Source: Tenacibaculum finnmarkense
GTDB taxonomy: Bacteria > Bacteroidota > Bacteroidia > Flavobacteriales > Flavobacteriaceae
DNA length: 64,000 nucleotides
Assembly: GCF_900239185.1 (NCBI RefSeq)
Contig: NZ_OENA01000038.1
Span: 186,001-250,000, forward strand
Reading direction: 5' to 3'
Position numbers and translations under genes: made by a program. The notes under the pieces are model-generated. The model did not search any database. It was not told the origin of the DNA and worked only from the letters and a program-made list of their open reading frames with translations. Shown in pieces: positions 57,031 through 64,000 of this stretch; position 1 is the stretch's first letter; each line of letters begins with the position of its first letter.

Positions 57031-58107
57031 ATGACACTATTAATTATTTACGCTACAGTTTCTATTTTTTTCTCTTTTATCTGTTCTATTTTAGAGGCTG
57101 TTTTATTAAGTGTAACCACCACTTTTATCAATGTTAAAAAGAAAGAAGGCGCTGCTTTTGCTACAGAATTAGAAACCTTAAAAAAAGATGTTGACAAGCC
57201 TTTAATTGCTATTTTAACATTAAATACTCTAGCGCATACAGTAGGGGCAATTTTAGTAGGAACAGAGGCTAAGAAAATTTTTAATGATGACGGTTATGGT
57301 GTTTTTATTGTTTCGGCAGTGATGACTATTTTAATTTTAGTAGCCTCAGAAATTATTCCAAAAACCATTGGAGCAACGTATTGGAAACAGTTAGCAGGCT
57401 TTACTACAACAGCTTTAAAAATGATGATTTTTCCATTAAAATGGACAGGAGTTCTATGGATTTTACAATTAGCAACGAAATTAATTGGTGGAAAATCGGG
57501 GCATGGAGAAAGTGTTTTAAGCAGAGAGGATTTTTCAGTAATGACAGATATTGCCCAGCAAGAAGGGGTTTTTCATGAAGATGAAAGCAATGTTATTAGA
57601 AACATGCTAAACTTTAAAGACGTTCAAGCAAAAGATATTATGACACCTCGAACTGTGGTAGTGTCAGCAGATGAAAACCAAACAATTCAATCTTTTTTTG
57701 ATAAAAACAAGCAGTTAAACTTTTCAAGAGTTCCTGTTTTTTCTAAAAACTCAGACAACATAACAGGTTATATTTTAAAAGATCAGCTTTTATTAGCTTT
57801 AATTGATAAAAAAGGAAGCCAGCCTTTGAGTTCAATTAAAAGAGATATTTTAGTAGCAAAAAGAGAATTATCAGTTCCTGATTTGTTTACTACATTAGTA
57901 AAAGAACGCGAGCATTTAGCGTTAGTTATTGATGAATATGGATCGGTAAGTGGTTTGGTTACTCAAGAAGATGTTATTGAAACTCTTTTAGGTTTTGAAA
58001 TAATGGATGAAAGTGACCGTGTTGCCGATTTGCAAAATTTAGCCAGAACAAACTGGGAGAAACGTTCAAAAAACATTGATATTATTGATCATTCTGATGA
58101 GTCATAA
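57031..58107 (+). CDS. CNNM/CBS-domain membrane protein (hemolysin C / CorC type)
   Basis: A 358-residue protein. An N-terminal CNNM (DUF21) membrane domain has four hydrophobic segments, including LNTLAHTVGAILVG and VASEIIPKTIGATYW (about 70-125). A helical linker with VLSREDFSVMTDIAQQEG follows. Then come two CBS domains: KDIMTPRTVVVSADENQ, and HLALVIDEYGSVSGLVTQED near the end. Related proteins take part in Mg2+/Co2+ transport. It lacks the C-terminal CorC_HlyC domain of longer homologues, ending soon after the second CBS domain. Confidence 0.9.
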   Translation: MTLLIIYATVSIFFSFICSILEAVLLSVTTTFINVKKKEGAAFATELETLKKDVDKPLIAILTLNTLAHTVGAILVGTEAKKIFNDDGYGVFIVSAVMTILILVASEIIPKTIGATYWKQLAGFTTTALKMMIFPLKWTGVLWILQLATKLIGGKSGHGESVLSREDFSVMTDIAQQEGVFHEDESNVIRNMLNFKDVQAKDIMTPRTVVVSADENQTIQSFFDKNKQLNFSRVPVFSKNSDNITGYILKDQLLLALIDKKGSQPLSSIKRDILVAKRELSVPDLFTTLVKEREHLALVIDEYGSVSGLVTQEDVIETLLGFEIMDESDRVADLQNLARTNWEKRSKNIDIIDHSDES

Positions 58108-58134
58108 TTCTTTTAAGTACTTATAAAATAAATA

Positions 58135-58173
58135 CAAAAAAACTCAGTACTAAATTTAGTACTGAGTTTTTTT
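58135..58173. terminator. Bidirectional terminator between the CNNM and SPOR genes
   Basis: A perfect 30-bp palindromic stem, AAACTCAGTACTAAA with its exact complement, with A and T runs on the two sides, serving both convergent genes. Confidence 0.9.
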
Positions 58174-58201
58174 ATATTTTAAGTGCTTCTTTTCAATAAA
58201 A

Positions 58202-58564
58202 TTATAGCGGAATAACAATTGAACCGTTAAATTTTTCTCTTATTTTATTTAAAGCTCTATCTGCCTCTAATTTTGTTCTATAATCGCCAACCTGTGCTTT
58301 CCAATCAGGCTGATCGTAGGTAATTTTAGTAAAAACACCTGGGTATTCAAGGCGAAATCTATTTCGTAAACTTTTCGCTTTGGTTTCTAATCCATTATAT
58401 AATTGGATTCTATAACCAGTACCGTTGTTTTTATTATATGTTCTTTTTTTTACAATCAGCGCAGCAATCTCTTTGTTGTCCTTTTGATTTTGCTGTGCTT
58501 TTGCACTCAAAACACCTATTGAAAGTGATAGCGCTAAAATTAGTATAAGACCTCTTTTTTCCAT
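58202..58564 (-). CDS. SPOR domain-containing exported protein
   Basis: A 120-residue protein with a signal peptide (ending VLSAKAQ, about residue 24), a short linker and a SPOR domain (about 49-118). Family segments: GYRIQLYNGLETKAKSLRNR and WKAQVGDYRTKLEADRALNK. SPOR domains bind denuded glycan strands of peptidoglycan, usually at division sites. It is single and convergent with the CNNM gene. Confidence 0.9.
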   Translation of the reverse strand: MEKRGLILILALSLSIGVLSAKAQQNQKDNKEIAALIVKKRTYNKNNGTGYRIQLYNGLETKAKSLRNRFRLEYPGVFTKITYDQPDWKAQVGDYRTKLEADRALNKIREKFNGSIVIPL

Positions 58565-58622
58565 TTAATTAAAACTTTATACAAAAGTAATGACTTGTAA
58601 TTTAATAGATTGTTTACTTGAG

Positions 58623-58643
58623 TTATTTAGAACAAATATAAAT
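58623..58643. promoter_or_regulatory. 21-bp motif upstream of the act operon, identical to one upstream of nqr
   Basis: Begins TTATTTAGAAC and ends AAATATAAAT, identical over 21 bp to 29379-29399. It lies 46 bp upstream of the actA -7 box and may be the binding site of an iron-, oxygen- or redox-responsive regulator. Confidence 0.55.
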
Positions 58644-58689
58644 TATAAATTAGGATTCTCTTAACTTTTCACAATTTATATAGAAGTAG

Positions 58690-58697
58690 TACTTTTG
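58690..58697 (+). promoter_or_regulatory. Probable -7 box of the act operon
   Basis: TACTTTTGCG, matching TAnnTTTG. With the start codon at 58769 the leader would be about 65 nt. Confidence 0.5.
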
Positions 58698-58768
58698 CGT
58701 AACCTTCTATGCGCTATTTTACTAATAGCCTTGTAGATAAAAATGTATTAAAACTTATATTTAACAGT

Positions 58769-60058
58769 ATGAAAAGTGTGAAACATCACAACAGATTAAC
58801 CCAGACACTCGTAAAGAGTTTAGCTTTCTTTTTAGTTTTATTAGTGAGTTTTTCAGCATTTTCACAAGATGTTGATGAAGCTCGTCAAAAAGAAGGGAAA
58901 AAATTATTTAAATCTTTATGTGCATCATGTCACAAGTTAGACAAAAAACTTGTAGGTCCTAAATTAGGAGACATTGAAAGTAGAAGAGAAAACGATTGGT
59001 TAAAGTCTTGGATTAGAGACAATGCCGCGTTTAGAGCTTCTGGCGATAAAGACGCAATTGAAGTTTTTGAAGAGTACAAGCAATCTAGCATGACGGCTTT
59101 TCCTCAGTTAACTGATAAAAATATCGACGATATTCTTTATTACACCACTGTAGGAAAACTTAAAAAAGCAGGTGAAGCTGCTGTTGCTGTTGGAACAACT
59201 GAAAAAGGAGAAGCTCCTGGATGGTTGTTGTATCTTTTAGCTGCTGCTATTATTGTAGCTTTTTTAATTATTGCTAGTTTATTAAAAACAATTAGTGAAT
59301 TAAAAGGAGCTCCTAAAACACCAGGTGTCGTAGGACAAACTGCTGATTTATGGGAAGGGTTAAAGAAAAATACCTTTTTACAAGTGTTAATCGTTATATT
59401 TTGTGCTTTAATGGGTGCTTATTTTTTCTTCGGAACCTTATTTCAAATAGGAGTAGACGAAGGATATCAGCCAATTCAGCCAATTGCTTTTTCACACAAA
59501 ATTCACGCTGGTGATAACAAAATTGACTGTCAATATTGTCACTCTTCAGCAAAACATAGTAAAACATCAGGGATTCCTTCAGTAAGTGTTTGTATGAATT
59601 GTCATAAAAACATATCTGAAGTAGCAGATGATACTAAAGTTGTAATGGATGATCATACTTTAGTGAAATCTGACTTAGATAAAGAAATTGCTAAGATATA
59701 TGAGGCTGCCGGATGGGATGCTGAAAATTTAGAATACACTGGAGTTACCAAACCTGTTAAATGGGTTAGAGTTCATAATTTACCAGATTTTGCATATTTT
59801 AATCACTCACAGCACGTTAGTGTTGCTGGTTTAAAATGTCAAAAATGTCATGGTCCTGTTGAAGAAATGGAAGAGGTATATCAATATTCTCCATTAACAA
59901 TGGGTTGGTGTATTGACTGTCATAAAGCAACCAAGGTTGACTTAAAAGGCAATGAATACTATGCTAAAATTCATAAGCAATTAGCAGCAAAGTATGGGGT
60001 TGACCAAGTGTCAATTGCTCAGTTAGGTGGAAAAGAGTGTGGTAAGTGCCACTATTAA
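58769..60058 (+). CDS. actA: Alternative Complex III subunit A, multiheme cytochrome c
   Basis: A 429-residue protein with signal peptide (ending FSAFSQ) and six CXXCH heme motifs: CASCH (C51), then CQYCH, CMNCH, CQKCH, CIDCH and CGKCH. The first lies in an N-terminal monoheme c domain. Two membrane segments follow (LLYLLAAAIIVAFLIIASLL and LQVLIVIFCALMGAYFFFG). The other five hemes are in the periplasmic pentaheme region. It receives electrons from quinol via the Fe-S subunit. I prefer ATG 58769 (MKSVKHHNRL) over ATG 58709, which lies only 12 bp after the -7 box. Followed 31 bp later by actB. Confidence 0.88.
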   Translation: MKSVKHHNRLTQTLVKSLAFFLVLLVSFSAFSQDVDEARQKEGKKLFKSLCASCHKLDKKLVGPKLGDIESRRENDWLKSWIRDNAAFRASGDKDAIEVFEEYKQSSMTAFPQLTDKNIDDILYYTTVGKLKKAGEAAVAVGTTEKGEAPGWLLYLLAAAIIVAFLIIASLLKTISELKGAPKTPGVVGQTADLWEGLKKNTFLQVLIVIFCALMGAYFFFGTLFQIGVDEGYQPIQPIAFSHKIHAGDNKIDCQYCHSSAKHSKTSGIPSVSVCMNCHKNISEVADDTKVVMDDHTLVKSDLDKEIAKIYEAAGWDAENLEYTGVTKPVKWVRVHNLPDFAYFNHSQHVSVAGLKCQKCHGPVEEMEEVYQYSPLTMGWCIDCHKATKVDLKGNEYYAKIHKQLAAKYGVDQVSIAQLGGKECGKCHY

Positions 60059-60089
60059 TCAATTAGAAAGTAGAAAAACACATATATAA

Positions 60090-63000
60090 ATGGCTTCAAA
60101 CAAAAAATACTGGCAAAGTGTTGAAGAACTAAAAGGTAGTTCTGTTGTTGAAACGCTACGTAATAATGAGTTTGTACAAGATATTCCTACAGATGAATTT
60201 TTAGGTGATAAAGAAACATTAGAAACTTCATCAACCTCACGTAGAGATTTCTTGAAATATGTTGGATTTACCACAGCAGCCGCTTCTTTAGCAGCCTGTG
60301 AAGGTCCCGTAAGAAAATCAATCCCTTATGTAGTACAACCAAATGATATTGTTGTAGGTATTGCAGATTGGTATGCAACTACAATTGCAGATGGTTTTGA
60401 TTTTGCAAACGTATTAGTAAAAACACGTGAAGGTCGTCCGATTCTTGTAATGCCAAATAAATTAGCATCAGGAGAAACAAACGCACGTACACAAGCATCT
60501 GTTTTATCATTATACGATGATCAATTACGTTTAAAAGAACCTAAAAAGGGTGCGGATCAAATTTCTTGGGCAGATGCCGATAAAGAAATTATAGCAACTT
60601 TAAACGAGTTAAAAGGAGCAAACGAACCAGTTGTATTATTAACAGGTACGTTAGCGAGTCCTTCAACTGAAAAAGTAATTACAGCATTTACGGCTGCATA
60701 TCCAAACGTAAAGCACGTTGTTTATGATGCTATTTCAGAAAGTGCAACCGCTGATGCTTTTCAGGCAATGTATGGTACACGCGCTTTACCAAATTATGAT
60801 TTTAGTAAAGCAGAGGTTATCGCTTCTATTGGTGCTGATTTTATTGGAGACTGGCAAGGAGGTTATGAGAAATCATACACTGATGGGCGTAAAGCTGCAT
60901 CTGGTAAAATGTCTTACCATGTTCAGGTAGAAAGTAATATGTCATTGGCAGGAGCAAATGCTGATAAAAGATTGGTTGTAAAACCTTCTGATCAAGTATA
61001 TGCTTTGGTTAATTTATATAATGCTGTAACAGGAGAGTCAATTCCTTCTAAAACAACTAAAATTGACGCTGAAATTAAAAAGCTAGCAAGCAATTTAATT
61101 AAAGCAGGTTCAAAAGGAGTTGTTCTTACAGGATTAAATGATAAAAACGCTCAGTTAATCGCTTTTGCAATTAACGAGAAGTTACAAAGTGAGATATTCG
61201 ATACCAAAGCTGTTAATTTAACACGTCAAGGTAACGATACTCAAGTAGCTCAATTAGTTGCTGATATTAAAGCAGGAGTAGTAAAAGGTTTAGTTACTTA
61301 TAACACAAATCCTTTATATACGTTAGCAAACGCTGCTGATTTAGCTGAAGGAATCAAGAATTTAAAATTATCTGTTGCAATATCGACTCAAAACGATGCA
61401 ACGGCTAATGCTACACAATATACCTTACCAGCACCTCACAACTTAGAGAGTTGGGGAGATGTTACAATTACTAAAGGTACGTATAGTTTAATGCAGCCAA
61501 CAATTTCACCATTATTTAATACCCGTCAGTTACAAGATGTGTTATTAAAATGGTCAGGTAGTTCTGTAAACTATTACGATACTTTAAAAGAATTTTGGAG
61601 TACTACTGTATTAAACGGAGCTTCTTGGAATCAGGCATTACATGATGGTTTTTTCAAATCAGCAATAGTTTCAGAAGAAGAAGAAGTTTTTGAATCGGCT
61701 GTAGTTATTAGTACTTCAGTTTCTGAATTATTAAAAACAACAAGTACCGCTTCAGGTTTTGAATTAAACTTGTTTTCATCAACTGCATTAGGTGATGGTA
61801 AACAAGCAAACAATCCTTGGTTACAAGAATTACCAGATCCTATTACACGTGCTTCTTGGGATAATTACTTAACCGTTTCAATGGCTGATGCTAAAGAATT
61901 AGGTTTTGATAACCCAGTAAAAGATAACGGTGCTATTAATGGAAACTACGCTACGGTAACAGTAAATGGTGTTTCTATTGAAAAAGTTCCAGTAATGATT
62001 CAGCCAGGTCAAGCAAAAGGATCTGTAGGTTTAGCATTAGGATACGGTAGAACACAAACGTTAAAAGAAGAGATGCAAGTTGGTTTAAACGCGTATCCTT
62101 TATATAAAAACGGAAATCCTATTCAATATAATGTTTCTATTGAAAAAACTTCAGGATGGCATAAGTTTGCTTGTACACAAGTACAAAGTACACTTGCAGG
62201 TCGTCATGATATTTTAAAAGAAGCAACTTTAAAGCAGGTAGCTGATAAAAATTTAGACCCAAAACATACTTGGAATAAGCCTTCAATGGTTTCTTACGAT
62301 CATAAAGAAGTTGAAGCAAAAAGCATCGATTTATGGGCAGACCATAATCGTGAAGTTGGGCATCACTTTAATTTATCTATTGATTTAACATCTTGTACAG
62401 GATGTGGGGCTTGTGTAGTAGCATGTCATGCAGAAAACAATGTGCCAGTTGTAGGTAAAGACGAAGTAAGAGTAGGTAGAGATATGCACTGGTTGCGTAT
62501 TGATCGTTATTATTCTTCTACAGTAATTGATAAGCAACATGAAGCTTCAATGACTATTGAAGAATTTAAAGCTCAAAACTCTAGATTATCAAACAAAGAA
62601 GTTGAAAGAAAGTATACTGAAAAGGTTTTAGAATTAAGTAAAGGTGATTTATTTGACGCTTTAGAAAATTCTGCTGAAAACCCAGAAGTAGCTTTCCAAC
62701 CAATGATGTGTCAGCACTGTAATCATGCACCATGTGAAACGGTATGTCCGGTAGCAGCAACATCACACGGTCGTCAAGGTCAAAATCAAATGGCTTATAA
62801 CAGATGTGTTGGTACTAGATATTGTGCAAATAACTGTCCTTATAGAGTTCGTCGTTTTAACTGGTTTAATTATTCAGAAAACAGCGAATTTGATTTCAAT
62901 ATGAATAACGAATACGGTAAAATGGTATTAAACCCAGATGTTGTAGTTCGTTCTCGTGGAGTTATGGAAAAATGTTCAATGTGTATTCAAATGACACAGG

Positions 63001-63233
63001 CAACAATTTTAAATGCTAAGAAAGAAGGTAGAGCAGTACATAAAGATGAATTTGAAACCGCATGTTCATCAGCTTGTTCGTCAGGATCAATGGTGTTTGG
63101 AGATGTAAATAATCCTGAAGATGCAGTTACTGCATTAAAAGAGGATGATAGGGCTTTTCACGTATTAGACTATATTGGAACAAAACCAAACGTAGTGTAT
63201 CAAGTGAAAGTAAGAAATACAAACGAAGCTTAA
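60090..63233 (+). CDS. actB: Alternative Complex III subunit B, iron-sulfur/molybdopterin-fold protein
   Basis: A 1047-residue periplasmic subunit. A Tat-like motif STSRRDFLKYVGF (R51, R52) precedes a lipobox-like LAAC (C70). The middle (about 75-720) is a molybdopterin oxidoreductase-like fold, thought to lack a functional cofactor in ACIII. The C-terminal part carries the Fe-S ligands: CTGCGACVVACHAENN (about 769-784), CQHCNHAPCETVCP (about 872), CVGTRYCANNCPYR (about 907) and CSMC (about 962), enough for three 4Fe-4S and one 3Fe-4S cluster. It mediates electron transfer from quinol to ActA. Confidence 0.93.
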   Translation: MASNKKYWQSVEELKGSSVVETLRNNEFVQDIPTDEFLGDKETLETSSTSRRDFLKYVGFTTAAASLAACEGPVRKSIPYVVQPNDIVVGIADWYATTIADGFDFANVLVKTREGRPILVMPNKLASGETNARTQASVLSLYDDQLRLKEPKKGADQISWADADKEIIATLNELKGANEPVVLLTGTLASPSTEKVITAFTAAYPNVKHVVYDAISESATADAFQAMYGTRALPNYDFSKAEVIASIGADFIGDWQGGYEKSYTDGRKAASGKMSYHVQVESNMSLAGANADKRLVVKPSDQVYALVNLYNAVTGESIPSKTTKIDAEIKKLASNLIKAGSKGVVLTGLNDKNAQLIAFAINEKLQSEIFDTKAVNLTRQGNDTQVAQLVADIKAGVVKGLVTYNTNPLYTLANAADLAEGIKNLKLSVAISTQNDATANATQYTLPAPHNLESWGDVTITKGTYSLMQPTISPLFNTRQLQDVLLKWSGSSVNYYDTLKEFWSTTVLNGASWNQALHDGFFKSAIVSEEEEVFESAVVISTSVSELLKTTSTASGFELNLFSSTALGDGKQANNPWLQELPDPITRASWDNYLTVSMADAKELGFDNPVKDNGAINGNYATVTVNGVSIEKVPVMIQPGQAKGSVGLALGYGRTQTLKEEMQVGLNAYPLYKNGNPIQYNVSIEKTSGWHKFACTQVQSTLAGRHDILKEATLKQVADKNLDPKHTWNKPSMVSYDHKEVEAKSIDLWADHNREVGHHFNLSIDLTSCTGCGACVVACHAENNVPVVGKDEVRVGRDMHWLRIDRYYSSTVIDKQHEASMTIEEFKAQNSRLSNKEVERKYTEKVLELSKGDLFDALENSAENPEVAFQPMMCQHCNHAPCETVCPVAATSHGRQGQNQMAYNRCVGTRYCANNCPYRVRRFNWFNYSENSEFDFNMNNEYGKMVLNPDVVVRSRGVMEKCSMCIQMTQATILNAKKEGRAVHKDEFETACSSACSSGSMVFGDVNNPEDAVTALKEDDRAFHVLDYIGTKPNVVYQVKVRNTNEA

Positions 63234-63260
63234 TAATAAAACTAATAAGTATATAGATTT

Positions 63261-64000
63261 ATGTCGTCTCATTACGAATCATCTTATAGAGAACCTTTAG
63301 TGCTGGGTAACAAAAGTTACCATGATATCACTGAAGACATTGCAAGACCTATTGAAGGTAAAGCAAATCAAAATTGGTATATCGCATTTTATATTTCCTT
63401 AGCAGCAATGCTTTGGGGATTTGGATGTATTTTCTACACCGTCGGTACAGGTATCGGTGTGTGGGGATTAAACAAAAACATCGGTTGGGCATGGGATATT
63501 ACCAACTTCGTATGGTGGGTAGGTATTGGTCACGCAGGAACCTTAATTTCGGCGGTACTATTACTATTCCGTCAAAAATGGCGAATGGCAATTAACCGTT
63601 CGGCAGAAGCGATGACAATTTTCGCGGTATTCCAAGCAGGGTTATTTCCAATTATTCACATGGGGCGTCCATGGAACGGATATTGGGTGTTACCAATGCC
63701 AAACCAGTTCGGGTCATTATGGGTGAATTTTAACTCACCATTATTATGGGATGTATTCGCAATTTCAACCTATTTATCAGTATCACTAGTTTTCTGGTGG
63801 ACTGGTTTATTACCAGATTTTGCAATGATTCGTGATAGAGCCGTTAAGCCTTTTCAAAAGAAAATATATGCTTTATTATCTTTCGGATGGTCAGGTAGAG
63901 CTAAAGATTGGCAACGTTTTGAAGAAGTGTCATTAGTGTTAGCAGGTTTAGCTACACCATTAGTACTTTCAGTACATACAATTGTATCTATGGATTTTGC
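63261..64000 (+). CDS. actC: Alternative Complex III subunit C, NrfD-like membrane protein (3' end outside window)
   Basis: The first 246 residues are visible; the gene runs off the right edge. It begins MSSHYESSYREPLVLGNKSY and has several membrane helices, for example YIAFYISLAAMLWGFGCIFY and ISAVLLLFRQKWRMAINRSA. The segment FPIIHMGRPWNGYWVLPMPN is typical of the NrfD/PsrC family and lies near the quinone site. ActC oxidises quinol in the membrane. It follows actB by 27 bp in the operon. Confidence 0.93.
   Translation, partial: MSSHYESSYREPLVLGNKSYHDITEDIARPIEGKANQNWYIAFYISLAAMLWGFGCIFYTVGTGIGVWGLNKNIGWAWDITNFVWWVGIGHAGTLISAVLLLFRQKWRMAINRSAEAMTIFAVFQAGLFPIIHMGRPWNGYWVLPMPNQFGSLWVNFNSPLLWDVFAISTYLSVSLVFWWTGLLPDFAMIRDRAVKPFQKKIYALLSFGWSGRAKDWQRFEEVSLVLAGLATPLVLSVHTIVSMDF

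Overview
The window looks like a chromosomal segment of a low-GC marine-type member of the Bacteroidota, most probably the family Flavobacteriaceae. The evidence is several TonB-dependent receptors with CarboxypepD_reg-like N-terminal domains, a type IX secretion plug protein, a flavobacterial Na+-NQR operon, an Alternative Complex III (act) operon, and many promoters with the Bacteroidota -7 box TAnnTTTG. I cannot fix the genus from sequence alone.

Layout. 1-2058 is the left end of a MoxR/DUF58/Bat-type operon on the minus strand. 2266-4890 is a TonB-dependent receptor. 4971-12809 is housekeeping: LpxH, TadA, an O6-methylguanine methyltransferase overlapping TatD, a retropepsin-like protein, a membrane protein, an aminotransferase, a fatty acid desaturase and RsmG. 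12810-14546 is rich in repeats: two dispersed elements and a degenerate tandem array surround a DUF6428 gene and a GlcG/HbpS-like gene. A DEAD-box helicase follows. 15958-18521 is a compact three-gene restriction-modification operon (Xre controller, C5-cytosine methyltransferase, GIY-YIG nuclease) with an inverted-repeat operator at its front. 18703-29339 carries a two-domain M16 peptidase lipoprotein, P5C dehydrogenase, a lipoprotein plus two diverged paralogues, ApaG and the T9SS plug protein. 29502-35605 is the complete nqrABCDEF operon. 35760-39202 holds a second DEAD-box helicase, a small conserved protein and HflX, with further copies of both dispersed repeats between the last two.

39493-51384 is a tandem triplication of a two-gene cassette: a periplasmic protein with a TonB C-terminal domain followed by a TonB-dependent receptor. 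Copies 1 and 2 are intact. Copy 3 is decaying: its TonB-like gene has a frameshift, and its receptor has a stop in the signal peptide and an internal amber codon. 51638-54568 is PurF and a PfkB-family kinase. 54636-55930 links SufE, a DUF59 Fe-S protein and DUF2480. DUF3078, CNNM/CBS and SPOR proteins follow. 58769 to the right edge is the start of the Alternative Complex III operon (actA, actB, partial actC).

How the genes fit together. Na+-NQR passes electrons from NADH to quinone and pumps sodium. Alternative Complex III reoxidises quinol. An identical 21-bp motif lies upstream of both operons, which suggests shared regulation. The most system-like novelties are the GIY-YIG restriction-modification operon, the TonB-like/receptor cassettes, and two structured dispersed repeat families found next to each other near 12.9-14.4 kb and 37.6-37.8 kb.
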